Positions 1 to 7,930 of a DNA stretch of 29,037 nt are shown piece by piece (position 1 is the stretch's first letter; each line of letters starts with the position of its first letter). Made by a program: the position numbers and the translations under genes. The stretch lies in NCBI GenBank assembly GCA_947374505.1, contig CANCCE010000007.1, positions 1 through 29,037 on the forward strand. The letters run 5' to 3'. This DNA is from Comamonadaceae bacterium. GTDB lineage: Bacteria > Pseudomonadota > Gammaproteobacteria > Burkholderiales > Burkholderiaceae_C. The notes beneath the pieces are model-generated. The model ran no database searches. It saw only the letters and a list, made by a program, of their open reading frames with translations, and had not been told where the DNA came from.

Positions 1-560
1 ATGTCGGAAGCAACGCGCACGTAGCGGTGGCCTGATGGCGGAACGCCGAGCGTGACCACCATAGCGGCGGGAACCGTGTGGTAGATCACGGCCGGAGCCA
101 AGCGCTGGCCCACGCTGTAGTAGCGAACTTGGCCCGGAGGCATGCAACCATTGTGTTTTCTCGACAAGCCGGGTGGGCAGCGTCCAGTACGGTACTGATG
201 GCCGTAATAGTCGTGCACAGCAGAACGCTGCCGATCCTGAAAAAAACCACCGGCTCGCATCTCGACGCGAGCGGGACCCTGTCGAACATAGCCTCGTTGA
301 TCCTGACCCGGTCGGGCTTGAACTTGTCGATCAGACGCTTTTCTATCTTGCCCTTGCGAATGCTGGCCACCCTTGCCGCGGTTACCACCGTCGTTGTCGT
401 TCCGTCCACCACCAGGCCCATCATGCTTTTGAGCCAGTGCTGCGCCGCAGAGCAACAAGGCGGACAGCAGGATCAGCATCTTGCGACTGAAATGCGAAGG
501 GACTATCCTGACTTGTGATCCAACTTGGTCTTGGGATAGCGTGTTTTTGATAGAAGGCAT
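1..560 (-). CDS. RcnB/CigR-like exported protein, 3' end outside the window
   Basis: An uninterrupted frame runs from the ATG at 560 to the left edge: 186 codons with no stop, so the gene is partial. GAGG lies seven bases before the ATG. The N-terminus has an unusually long polar stretch (residues 1-27), then a hydrophobic core from about residue 28 ending in ALA before Gln44, which fits a Sec signal peptide; Met28 is an alternative start but has no good ribosome site. Residues 45-70 are rich in Gly, Asn, Asp and Lys. Near the end is the paired motif CPPGLSRKHNGCMPPGQVR, followed by GQRLAP and, at the edge, GHRYVRVASD. This is the pattern I know from RcnB-family (anti-virulence regulator CigR-like) periplasmic proteins. 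The molecular role is unknown to me; metal homeostasis is only a family association. Confidence 0.72.
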   Translation of the reverse strand, partial: MPSIKNTLSQDQVGSQVRIVPSHFSRKMLILLSALLLCGAALAQKHDGPGGGRNDNDGGNRGKGGQHSQGQDRKASDRQVQARPGQDQRGYVRQGPARVEMRAGGFFQDRQRSAVHDYYGHQYRTGRCPPGLSRKHNGCMPPGQVRYYSVGQRLAPAVIYHTVPAAMVVTLGVPPSGHRYVRVASD

Positions 561-779
561 AATTTTCCTCACTCAATATGGGTAAACAAACCACTGCGCC
601 CCCCTTTTGAGTACTGACGTGAACCCCGCCAAAGCCCAGCAGCAATTGCCCAACAAGAAGTATTAATCATATTTAATTTATTTTTTATCTTATCGCTCTC
701 AATGAATGCATTTTTTAGTACAAGGTAACTAGTTGTCCCGGCAGCTGCACCATTGTTACAAGTCTGTTAAAACACCATC
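561..779. promoter_or_regulatory. Divergent intergenic region between the RcnB-like gene and aat
   Basis: This gap separates two divergently transcribed genes and must hold both promoters. A strongly AT-rich tract at about 655-715 stands out against the GC-rich surroundings. I could not pick a convincing -35/-10 pair for either direction, and aat has no clear ribosome binding site. No other gene is visible here. Confidence 0.35.
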
Positions 780-1535
780 ATGAAACGATCCGAGAAACCC
801 GTTCCGTGGCTCATAGCCGGGGAAGTGTTTCCCAAACTAAGCAGTGCTTGGGGGCCCAACGAACCGGCACCCGGTTTGCTTGCAGCTGGCGGTGCGTTGG
901 ACGTTCAAAGCTTGTTGAGAGCCTACGGCGCGGGCATCTTTCCGTGGTTCAGCCTAGGCCAACCGATTTTGTGGTGGAGCCCCAACCCACGCATGGTGCT
1001 CAAAACCAATGAATTCAAATTGCACCGATCGCTCAAGAAAACACTGCGGCGGTTTCTGGACACCCCGAACTGTGTCGTTCGGTTTGACAGCGCATTCGAG
1101 CAAGTTATTTCCGCTTGTGCCAATGCCCCGCGGGACGGCCAAACAGGCACTTGGATCGTGCCCGACATGATCACCGCTTACATCGATCTACACAAAACCG
1201 GTCATGCGCACAGTGTTGAAACTTGGGTCAACGGGAATCTGGTCGGCGGTCTTTACTGCGTCAATCTTGGCGGAATGGTGTTTGGCGAATCCATGTTCGC
1301 GCATCAAACTGATGCATCCAAAATAGCCTTGTCTGCCTTGGTCTCTTTTTGCAAGGCGAAGGGCATCAGCATGATAGATTGCCAGCAAAATACGCAGCAT
1401 CTGTCTTCGTTTGGGGCAAGCGAAATAAACCGCAAAGACTTTGTCGCCCACGTCAGCCAGCAGGCAAAAAACCCAACCCCTGAGTGGATTTTTGAGCCCA
1501 CTTATTGGGGCGAAGTTTTGACGAATCACGCCTAA
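780..1535 (+). CDS. aat: Leucyl/phenylalanyl-tRNA--protein transferase
   Basis: This cytoplasmic enzyme moves Leu or Phe from aminoacyl-tRNA to proteins with N-terminal Lys or Arg, marking them for ClpS/ClpAP degradation. The 251-residue product is near the usual family length. Family landmarks are visible in order: LLAAGGALDVQSLLRAY, then GIFPWFS followed by ILWWSPNPRMVL, then LVGGLYCVNLGGMVFGESMF with DASK just after, then MIDCQQNTQHLSSFGA. The start at 780 gives the expected short N-terminus before PWLIAGEVFP, although there is no strong Shine-Dalgarno sequence. The stop lies 13 bases before the GTG of bpt, so the two N-degron transferases are very likely cotranscribed. Confidence 0.97.
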   Translation: MKRSEKPVPWLIAGEVFPKLSSAWGPNEPAPGLLAAGGALDVQSLLRAYGAGIFPWFSLGQPILWWSPNPRMVLKTNEFKLHRSLKKTLRRFLDTPNCVVRFDSAFEQVISACANAPRDGQTGTWIVPDMITAYIDLHKTGHAHSVETWVNGNLVGGLYCVNLGGMVFGESMFAHQTDASKIALSALVSFCKAKGISMIDCQQNTQHLSSFGASEINRKDFVAHVSQQAKNPTPEWIFEPTYWGEVLTNHA

Positions 1536-1548
1536 CGAACTGTCAAAC

Positions 1549-2292
1549 GTGACCCACCTCAAAGACCTTCCGCCGCAGACTCTGCAGTTCTATGCAACCG
1601 CACCCTACCCTTGCAGTTATTTGCCGGACAAACAGGCTCGCTCACAAGTGGCAACGCCTAGCCATCTGATTCATAACGACGCCTACTCACAGTTGGTCGC
1701 CAACGGGTTTAGGCGCAGCGGTATGTTCACGTACCGACCTTACTGCGATGGCTGCCAAGCCTGCATCCCCTTACGAGTGATTGTCAATGAGTTCAAACCT
1801 GACCGCAGCATGCGACGGGCATCTGAGCGACACCAACATCTTGAAGCCCGAGTGCTAACGCTGGGGTTCACAGCCGAGCACTACGACCTTTATCTGCGAT
1901 ATCAAAAAAACCGTCACGCCGGCGGTGGTATGGACCAAGACAGCATTGACCAATACACCCAATTTTTGCTGCAAAGCCGAGTCCATTCGCGCTTGGTTGA
2001 ATTCAGGGAGCCCCGAACTGACGGTGAAGCTGGCCCTCTCAGAATGGTCTCGATTTTGGACATTCTGAATGACGGCATTTCAGCGGTTTACACGTTCTAC
2101 GAACCAGACGCCAATGCCAGCTACGGCAACTACGGCGTGCTGTGGCAGATTCAACAGGCAAGACTTCTGGGCTTACCATTTGTCTATCTCGGCTACTGGA
2201 TCGAACAAAGTCAAAAGATGAATTACAAGGCGCGCTTTAAGCCTCATGAAAAACGCTTGAATGGCAAATGGCAGAGGCCGACAGAATGTTGA
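1549..2292 (+). CDS. bpt: Aspartate/glutamate leucyltransferase (Bpt)
   Basis: Bpt transfers Leu from Leu-tRNA to proteins with N-terminal Asp or Glu, the step that turns secondary destabilising residues into a primary N-degron. The 247-residue product has the Cys-containing N-terminal motif YCDGCQACIPLRV (around residues 65-77), the central YQKNRHAGGGMD, and the C-terminal block AVYTFYEPD, YGVLWQIQQARLLGLPFVY, GYWIEQSQKMNYKARFKP. It is sometimes annotated as an arginyltransferase, but the bacterial type uses Leu. It starts with GTG, 13 bases after the aat stop, which supports one operon with aat. No clpS or clpA is in the window. Confidence 0.96.
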   Translation: MTHLKDLPPQTLQFYATAPYPCSYLPDKQARSQVATPSHLIHNDAYSQLVANGFRRSGMFTYRPYCDGCQACIPLRVIVNEFKPDRSMRRASERHQHLEARVLTLGFTAEHYDLYLRYQKNRHAGGGMDQDSIDQYTQFLLQSRVHSRLVEFREPRTDGEAGPLRMVSILDILNDGISAVYTFYEPDANASYGNYGVLWQIQQARLLGLPFVYLGYWIEQSQKMNYKARFKPHEKRLNGKWQRPTEC

Positions 2293-2339
2293 ACCCTCGG
2301 TGGAATTTCACAAAGTAAAATGCAGGGAAAGGCTGCCAC

Positions 2340-3131
2340 ATGAAAAACCCTGACATCAGCGCGCAAACCACCCCGACGGTTCAGGTGATTGGGCGCATGT
2401 TTACTTTGTTGGAAATTCTCGCAGGCCGCGAAGAAGCTGTTTCTCTGAAAGAGATCAGCGAAAAATCAGGCCTTCACCCCTCCACCGCCCATCGAATTTT
2501 GAACGACTTGGCAACGGGCCGGTTCGTGGAACGGCCTGCTGCAGGCAGTTACCGGCTGGGTATGCGCTTGCTGGAGCTTGGTAACTTAGTCAAAGCGCGT
2601 CTCAGCGTGCGGGATGCAGCGCTCATTCCCATGCGCGAACTGCACAAACTCACGCAGCAGCCAGTCAACCTGAGCATGCGCCAAGGGGATGAAATTGTGT
2701 ATGTTGAAAGAGCCTACAGCGAGCGCTCTGGCATGCAGGTGGTGCGCGCCATCGGCGGCCATGCGCCCTTGCATCTAACGTCCGTAGGTAAGCTATTTTT
2801 AGCGTTTGATGACCCGCAACGACTTCGCAGCTACGCCACCAGAACAGGCCTTCCCGGGCATACCCGGAACAGCATCACGCAATTGGTGACACTGGAGCGC
2901 GAGTTGTCAAAAGCGCGTCAGTATGGCATCGCACGGGACAATGAAGAATTGGAATTAGGTGTTCGCTGCATGGCCGCAGGCATCTACGACGATCAAAACA
3001 AACTAGTCGCCGGGTTGTCCATTTCAGCACCCGCTGACAGACTCGATGAAAGCTGGCTGCCAAAACTCCAAGCCACGGCGCACGAGATTTCCATGAACCT
3101 CGGCTACAGCCAAGATAAAAAAGACAATTAA
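2340..3131 (+). CDS. IclR-family transcriptional regulator
   Basis: A 263-residue DNA-binding regulator. Residues about 13-75 form the N-terminal winged helix, with VIGRMFTLLEILA and the recognition segment SEKSGLHPSTAHRILNDL. The rest matches the IclR effector domain, including IVYVERA, APLHLTSVGKLFLA, ARDNEELELGVRCMAAGI and AGLSISAP. A purine-rich AGGGAAAGG lies about seven bases before the ATG. The gene sits 47 bases after bpt and converges on the endopeptidase gene, so no target operon is adjacent in the usual divergent arrangement. The effector and targets are unknown; IclR proteins usually control catabolic or transport genes. Confidence 0.92.
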   Translation: MKNPDISAQTTPTVQVIGRMFTLLEILAGREEAVSLKEISEKSGLHPSTAHRILNDLATGRFVERPAAGSYRLGMRLLELGNLVKARLSVRDAALIPMRELHKLTQQPVNLSMRQGDEIVYVERAYSERSGMQVVRAIGGHAPLHLTSVGKLFLAFDDPQRLRSYATRTGLPGHTRNSITQLVTLERELSKARQYGIARDNEELELGVRCMAAGIYDDQNKLVAGLSISAPADRLDESWLPKLQATAHEISMNLGYSQDKKDN

Positions 3132-3144
3132 GTCGGCCCGTCGA

Positions 3145-4197
3145 TTAGCCGTCAGACAGCTTGATTGAATCCGCCACCTTGATTTTTTGAATCACCACAG
3201 GAAGAGATTCAACCCAATGGCGGACACGTTCTGCGTCCGCAATACGGCTGAACTTGCCAGCTGAATCTAGGAACACCATGATCAATTTGCGCCCGGCGAT
3301 TTTCGTCTGCATAACAAGGCACTGACCGGCCTCGGAGATGTAGCCGGTCTTTTGCAGTCCAATATCCCAGTTAGGACTCTTCACCAAACGATTCGTGTTG
3401 TTGTATTGCAAGGTTTGACGTCCAACAGCCACCTGATAGCCTGAAGAAGTTGTGAGTTCACGCATCACGGGATCTGCATGCGCAGCATTAACGAGGGTGG
3501 CCAGATCCTGAGCACTTGACTGATTCAGGCTGGACAAGCCGGTCGGCTCGACATAACGAGTGTCCTTCATACCAAGCAACTTTGCCCGGGCGTTCATCAG
3601 GCCAACAAAAGTCTGTAGGCCGCCAGGATAAGTCCGGCCCAGCGCATGCGCGGCACGATTCTCGCTCGACATCAACGCCAGATGAAGCAACTCACCACGT
3701 GTCAAAGAAGCACCAACGCGCAAACGCGAACTGCTGTTTTTTTCGGTGTCTACATCGTCTTGGGTGACTGTTAGTACTTCATCCATCGGCAAATTCGCGC
3801 TGCTGATGATAACGCCCGTCATGAGCTTGGTCAGCGAGGCAATGGGCAGCACGGCATGGTCATTTTTACTGAACAAGACTTCTTGAGTGTCTTGATCAAT
3901 GACCAAAGCAACACTCGATTTGAGTGACAAGGGATCTAAGGCGCTGTGCAAACCTGCAATTTGTCCAAAAGACAATTTCGGCGGTGTGGTACTGCGAAGA
4001 GGCGCCGACTGGGCCATGCTGGTCTTGATTCTTTTACGCGCAACACTCGCTTTAAACGGCTTTGCGACCCGCGTCTTTTTTGACACTTTTCGCTCGCCAT
4101 CTCCAGCCGCGGCGTAGGCCGCCGGCAAACTGAAAGACAGCCCCAAAACACAAACACCAACCAATTGGACAATGCGCTGAAGAGTTGTTTTAGGCAT
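3145..4197 (-). CDS. pbpG: D-alanyl-D-alanine endopeptidase, PBP7 type
   Basis: A periplasmic penicillin-binding peptidase of the S11 family that cleaves peptide cross-links in peptidoglycan. All three active-site motifs are present: SxxK as S121-L-T-K124, SxN as S178-E-N180, and KTG at 283-285. The 350-residue protein begins with a signal peptide (hydrophobic core about residues 8-28, likely cleavage after AYA), followed by a basic linker rich in Lys and Arg to about residue 60. It could instead be a D,D-carboxypeptidase such as DacA, but the length and absence of an obvious C-terminal membrane anchor favour PBP7. GAGAAG lies upstream of the start. It converges on the iclR gene with a 13-base gap. 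Confidence 0.9.
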   Translation of the reverse strand: MPKTTLQRIVQLVGVCVLGLSFSLPAAYAAAGDGERKVSKKTRVAKPFKASVARKRIKTSMAQSAPLRSTTPPKLSFGQIAGLHSALDPLSLKSSVALVIDQDTQEVLFSKNDHAVLPIASLTKLMTGVIISSANLPMDEVLTVTQDDVDTEKNSSSRLRVGASLTRGELLHLALMSSENRAAHALGRTYPGGLQTFVGLMNARAKLLGMKDTRYVEPTGLSSLNQSSAQDLATLVNAAHADPVMRELTTSSGYQVAVGRQTLQYNNTNRLVKSPNWDIGLQKTGYISEAGQCLVMQTKIAGRKLIMVFLDSAGKFSRIADAERVRHWVESLPVVIQKIKVADSIKLSDG

Positions 4198-4255
4198 GGG
4201 CGTGTGGTCTTCTCAGGTATAAAAATGCAAAATTACGTTTAGCAGGCTGTGGGGG

Positions 4256-4284
4256 AGTGTATCCAAATACAAAAAAGCACGCAA
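4256..4284 (-). promoter_or_regulatory. Candidate sigma-70 promoter for pbpG
   Basis: On the minus strand TTGCGT (4284-4279) is followed after exactly 17 bases by TACACT (4261-4256). This is about 60 bases before the pbpG start. The hexamers match the consensus at 3 and 4 of 6 positions, so this is only a candidate. The -35 element overlaps the 3' arm of the terminator-like hairpin at 4271-4301. Confidence 0.3.
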
Positions 4285-4301
4285 TATCAAAAACTTGCGT
4301 G
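4271..4301 (-). terminator. Rho-independent terminator downstream of leuA
   Basis: On the minus strand CACGCAA and TTGCGTG form a 7-bp stem with a 10-base loop, followed by C and six T. It lies about 130 bases past the type-1 leuA stop and before pbpG, which is transcribed the same way, so it would insulate pbpG from leuA transcription. Confidence 0.55.
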
Positions 4302-4350
4302 ACTTATTTCATGTAAAAAGACGACAAACTCTACTGCAGCTTCAACAGCA

Positions 4351-4392
4351 TGCATTGCATCGCCTAAGTTGACGCAATGCAAGCTATTTTTT
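4351..4392. repeat. Inverted repeat with plus-strand T-run in the leuA-pbpG gap
   Basis: TGCATTGC (4351-4358) and GCAATGCA (4374-4381) are perfect complements with a 15-base spacer, and six T follow on the plus strand at 4387-4392. A second palindrome, CATTTTT-AC-AAAAATG, sits at 4395-4410. Both flanking genes run on the minus strand, so a plus-strand terminator would have no obvious target. The role is unknown. Confidence 0.4.
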
Positions 4393-4428
4393 ACCATTTT
4401 TACAAAAATGTCGCCGGAAGCTCGTATT

Positions 4429-5967
4429 TCAGCCTTGTGCTGGAACCCGGTCGGCTTTGCTATGAAGCTTACTCAAAGCGCTCAGATAGGCCTTGGCCGA
4501 AGCCACGACGATGTCGGGATCAGATCCAACGCCATTGACAATCCGGCCACTGCTTTGCAGACGAACGGTGACTTCACCTTGGCTTTCGGTCGATCCGCTG
4601 ATCGCGTTGACCGAGTACAAGACCATCTCGGCACCGCTCTTGACATGGGTTTCGATGGCTTTGAGTGACGCATCGACCGGGCCGTTGCCGTCCGAACTGC
4701 CTTTGACTTCCTGCCCGTTGACCGTGAAGGTAACGTTGGCTTGTGGCCGCTCACCTGTTTCGCTGTGCTGGGACAAGGCAACAAATCCGTATTGCTCGCG
4801 CTCCTGCAACACACTGGCATCACTCACCAATGCCAAGATGTCTTCATCAAAAATCTCGCTTTTGCGATCTGCCAGCTCCTTGAATTTCGCAAAGGTGCTG
4901 TTGATGTCGGTCTCGCTTTCCATCTGCACGCCGAGGTCAAGCAAACGCTGTTTGAATGCATTCCGGCCACTGAGTTTACCGAGCACCATCTTGCTGGCGC
5001 TCCAGCCGACATCTTCAGCACGCATGATCTCGTAGGTTTCACGCGCCTTGAGCATGCCGTCCTGATGAATGCCTGAGGCATGAGCGAAAGCGTTAGCGCC
5101 GACAACCGCTTTGTTAGGTTGAACCACGAAGCCGGTGGTCTGGCTGACCATCCGGCTGGCTGCAAGAATCTGCAATGCATCGATATTCATGTCCAGATTG
5201 AAATAGTCACGACGCGTTTTAACGGCCATCACGATTTCTTCAAGCGCACAATTTCCAGCACGTTCGCCCAAGCCATTGATGGTGCACTCAATTTGGCGTG
5301 CGCCGCCAATCATCACGCCGGCCAGAGAATTGGCCACTGCCATCCCGAGGTCGTTGTGGCAATGCACCGACCAAATCGCCTTATCGCTGTTGGGCACGCG
5401 CTCGCGCAGCGTCTTGATGAATTGGCCATAGAGTTCTGGCACGGCATAACCCACCGTGTCGGGCACGTTGATGGTGGTCGCACCTGCTTTGATCACCGCT
5501 TCGATCACGCGGCACAGGTAATCAATGTCACTACGGTAGCCGTCCTCAGGGCTGAACTCAACGTCTGCCACCAGATTGCGGGCAAACCGAACCGACAGCT
5601 TGGCCTGCTCTAATACCTGCTCCGGCGACATGCGCAGTTTTTTCTCCATGTGCAGCGCGCTGGTCGCGATGAAAGTATGAATACGCGCGGAGCGTGCGCC
5701 TTGCAAGGCCTCAGCAGCGCGGGAAATATCACGGTCATTGGCGCGTGCCAAAGAGCAGATCGTCGAGTCCTTGATCGCATTGGCAATCGCTTGCACAGCA
5801 TCAAAGTCGCCATTGGAGCTGGCGGCAAAACCGGCTTCGATCACATCGACTTTCAGCCGTTCCAACTGGCGTGCAATCCGCAGCTTTTCATCGCGGGTCA
5901 TGGACGCGCCAGGAGACTGTTCCCCATCGCGCAGGGTGGTGTCAAAAATAATCAATTTATCGGTCAT
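4429..5967 (-). CDS. leuA: 2-isopropylmalate synthase, type 1 (E. coli-like)
   Basis: Condenses acetyl-CoA with 2-ketoisovalerate in the first committed step of leucine synthesis. The 512-residue length is typical of the bacterial type. The catalytic barrel starts with FDTTLRDGEQSPGASM (Arg13, Asp14); the metal-binding His202 and His204 lie in SVHCHNDLGMA; NGLGERAGNCALEEIVM follows, then ASGIHQDGMLK. The C-terminal part (from about residue 390) is the LeuA allosteric/dimerisation domain, with SSDGNGPVDASLKAIE, so leucine feedback inhibition is expected. AGGAG seven bases before the ATG fixes the start. Only 38 bases separate it from the upstream type-2 leuA, so the two are probably cotranscribed under the attenuator at 7764-7868. 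Confidence 0.96.
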   Translation of the reverse strand: MTDKLIIFDTTLRDGEQSPGASMTRDEKLRIARQLERLKVDVIEAGFAASSNGDFDAVQAIANAIKDSTICSLARANDRDISRAAEALQGARSARIHTFIATSALHMEKKLRMSPEQVLEQAKLSVRFARNLVADVEFSPEDGYRSDIDYLCRVIEAVIKAGATTINVPDTVGYAVPELYGQFIKTLRERVPNSDKAIWSVHCHNDLGMAVANSLAGVMIGGARQIECTINGLGERAGNCALEEIVMAVKTRRDYFNLDMNIDALQILAASRMVSQTTGFVVQPNKAVVGANAFAHASGIHQDGMLKARETYEIMRAEDVGWSASKMVLGKLSGRNAFKQRLLDLGVQMESETDINSTFAKFKELADRKSEIFDEDILALVSDASVLQEREQYGFVALSQHSETGERPQANVTFTVNGQEVKGSSDGNGPVDASLKAIETHVKSGAEMVLYSVNAISGSTESQGEVTVRLQSSGRIVNGVGSDPDIVVASAKAYLSALSKLHSKADRVPAQG

Positions 5968-6005
5968 CGTTTATCTCCTGAAATTTGGTGGACTGATTCA
6001 ATCCG

Positions 6006-7709
6006 TCATTCTGTAATGGTAGCGCTGACAGGCGCCAAGTCGCCGCGTCCAGCCTGACTGCGCTGCAGACCAGAGAGGATGGCTTTCAGCGATGCAGAGA
6101 CAATATTGCCATCCATGCCGACGCCGAACAGCGTCTGGTCATTGATGCGTAATTCGAGGTAAGCCACAGCCTGAGCGCTCGCGCCCGATCCGATTGCGTG
6201 TTCACGGTAATCGAGAACGCGAAGCGTCTGCCCAGTGGCAGCCATCAGCCCAGCCACAAAGGCGTCAATCGGTCCGGTGCCGCTACCATGTATTGCGTGC
6301 ACTCGAGCAGCCAAACGGACATCGGCCTTGATACTGAAAACCTTGCCGCCAGCTTGTGTACTTTCTTCGATCATCAAGCGTTCAGGCGCCACCACAGTCT
6401 GAAGACCATAGGTCGCCTGAAACAAAGCAAACAAATCTTGCGCCGTGAGTTCTTTGCCACTGGTGTCCATCACAGCTTGCACCACTTGACTGAACTCAAT
6501 CTGAAGACGTCGTGGCAACTCCAAACCAAATTCATTTTCAAGCAGGTACGCAATGCCCCCTTTGCCCGACTGACTGTTGACCCGAATCACTGCCTCGTAG
6601 CTGCGGCCAAGGTCCATCGGGTCAATCGGCAAATAGGGCATGTCCCAAATATCATTTTCTTTGCGCGCTGAGAAGGCTTTTTTAATGGCATCTTGGTGTG
6701 AGCCCGAAAACGAGGTGTAAACCAAATCACCGGCATACGGATGCCTTGGATGCACCGGAAGCTGATTGCAATACTCAACCGTTCGCCTCACTTCATCGAT
6801 GTCCGAGAAGTCGAGACCGGGCGCAACGCCCTGGGTGTAAAGATTCAGCGCAATATTGACCAAATCGACATTGCCGGTACGCTCGCCATTGCCGAACAAA
6901 CAGCCTTCAATCCGGTCCGCACCAGCCATCAACGCCAGTTCGCCGGCAGCAGTGCCGGTGCCACGGTCGTTGTGTGGATGAACCGAGATCACGATCGCCT
7001 CACGCCGCGCCAGATGCCGGTGCATCCACTCCATCATGTCGGCAAAAATATTCGGTGTTGAATGCTCAACCGTCGAAGGCAAGTTGATGATGCACTTATG
7101 CTCAGGCGTCGGTTGCCACACGTCAGTGACGGCATCAACCACGCGCTTTGAGAAGGCCAGCTCAGTGCCTGACCACATTTCGGGAGAGTATTGAAAGGTC
7201 CAATGCGTCGCCGGTTGCTCTTCAGCCAGTTGCTGAAATAAACGGGCGTTGACGGTCGCAAGTTCTACGATCTCATCTTCATTCATACCCAGCACAACCC
7301 GGCGCATGACGGGTGCCGTCGCGTTATACAGATGGACGATAACCTTCTTGGCACCCTGGAGCGCTTCAAACGTACGACGAATCAAGGGCTCACGGGCCTG
7401 CGTCAACACCTGAATGGTGACGTCGTCCGGGATCAATTTCTCATCAATCAAGCGACGCAAAAAGTCATATTCCGTCTGTGATGCAGAAGGGAATCCGACT
7501 TCAATTTCCTTGAAACCGATCTTCACCAAGGTCTCGAACATCTTGAGCTTTCGGGGAATGTCCATGGGCTCAATCAAAGCTTGGTTGCCATCGCGTAAAT
7601 CGACACTGCACCAAATCGGTGGTTCCGTCAGAACGGCATCTGGCCAGGTACGGTCTGTCAAATGAACCGGTGTGAAGGCTTTGTATTTGCTTGAAGGTGT
7701 ATTCAACAT
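6006..7709 (-). CDS. leuA: 2-isopropylmalate synthase, type 2 (long form)
   Basis: Same reaction as the neighbouring type-1 enzyme but from the distinct long LeuA branch also found in actinobacteria and yeast. The ATG at 7709 gives 567 residues and the typical opening MLNTPSSKYKAFTPVHL; a longer reading from a TTG at 7763 would start inside the attenuator hairpin and is unlikely. Visible landmarks are CSVDLRDGNQALIEPM (Arg39, Asp40), VGFPSASQTEYDF, metal-binding His244 and His246 in SVHPHNDRGTGTA, and GCLFGNGERTGNVDLV. The C-terminal regulatory domain includes GSGTGPIDAFVAGL. The ribosome site is weak. A leucine-rich leader peptide and hairpin precede it. Confidence 0.95.
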   Translation of the reverse strand: MLNTPSSKYKAFTPVHLTDRTWPDAVLTEPPIWCSVDLRDGNQALIEPMDIPRKLKMFETLVKIGFKEIEVGFPSASQTEYDFLRRLIDEKLIPDDVTIQVLTQAREPLIRRTFEALQGAKKVIVHLYNATAPVMRRVVLGMNEDEIVELATVNARLFQQLAEEQPATHWTFQYSPEMWSGTELAFSKRVVDAVTDVWQPTPEHKCIINLPSTVEHSTPNIFADMMEWMHRHLARREAIVISVHPHNDRGTGTAAGELALMAGADRIEGCLFGNGERTGNVDLVNIALNLYTQGVAPGLDFSDIDEVRRTVEYCNQLPVHPRHPYAGDLVYTSFSGSHQDAIKKAFSARKENDIWDMPYLPIDPMDLGRSYEAVIRVNSQSGKGGIAYLLENEFGLELPRRLQIEFSQVVQAVMDTSGKELTAQDLFALFQATYGLQTVVAPERLMIEESTQAGGKVFSIKADVRLAARVHAIHGSGTGPIDAFVAGLMAATGQTLRVLDYREHAIGSGASAQAVAYLELRINDQTLFGVGMDGNIVSASLKAILSGLQRSQAGRGDLAPVSATITE

Positions 7710-7763
7710 TTTGATCTCGACATGGTGAAAAATTAAAAAACTAAATTCTGAGGACCAATGCAA

Positions 7764-7794
7764 AACGGCCCGTTGCTGAAGCAGACGGGCCGTT
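7764..7794 (-). terminator. Attenuator hairpin in the leuA leader
   Basis: On the minus strand AACGGCCCG pairs perfectly with CGGGCCGTT across a 13-base loop, which itself can form a short TGCT/AGCA stem, and the 3' arm runs into TTTT before GCATT. It sits between the leader peptide stop (7815) and the leuA start (7709). The T-run is short, so termination efficiency is uncertain, but position and stem strength fit a transcription attenuator. Confidence 0.72.
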
Positions 7795-7814
7795 GATGGG
7801 ATAACGCGTGCGCG

Positions 7815-7868
7815 CTACCGTCTCCGCCCGAAAGGAGATAGCAGTAGAGCAATCGAAAATAAATTCAT
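7815..7868 (-). CDS. Leucine leader peptide controlling leuA
   Basis: A 17-codon frame, MNLFSIALLLSPFGRRR then TAG, lies between pssA and leuA. It has three consecutive Leu codons (CTA CTG CTA) plus one TTA near the start. The Leu codons fall in an RNA segment that can pair with the segment over the leader's end (UCUCC with GGAGA and CUAC with GUAG). The latter segment can alternatively pair with the 5' part of the terminator hairpin (AGACGG at 7823-7818 with CCGUCU at 7788-7783). This is the classical 1:2 / 2:3 / 3:4 attenuator arrangement: ribosome stalling at scarce Leu-tRNA would free segment 2 and prevent termination. The ribosome site is weak, and a TTG three codons upstream is an alternative start. 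Confidence 0.75.
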   Translation of the reverse strand: MNLFSIALLLSPFGRRR

Positions 7869-7930
7869 AGCGATCAATGTATCACAAAATTTGGGGCGGC
7901 CATCCATGCAGTAACGATGGCAAAAAAGGC

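Noticed and set aside
86..645. Two minus-strand frames (86-424 and 421-645)
   Set aside because: They are out of frame with the RcnB-like gene that runs through from 560 to the edge and shows a signal peptide and family motif; neither shadow has such features.
7710..7763. Upstream extension of type-2 leuA from a TTG at 7763
   Set aside because: It would begin in the attenuator hairpin and add a non-conserved N-terminus; ATG 7709 matches the family start.
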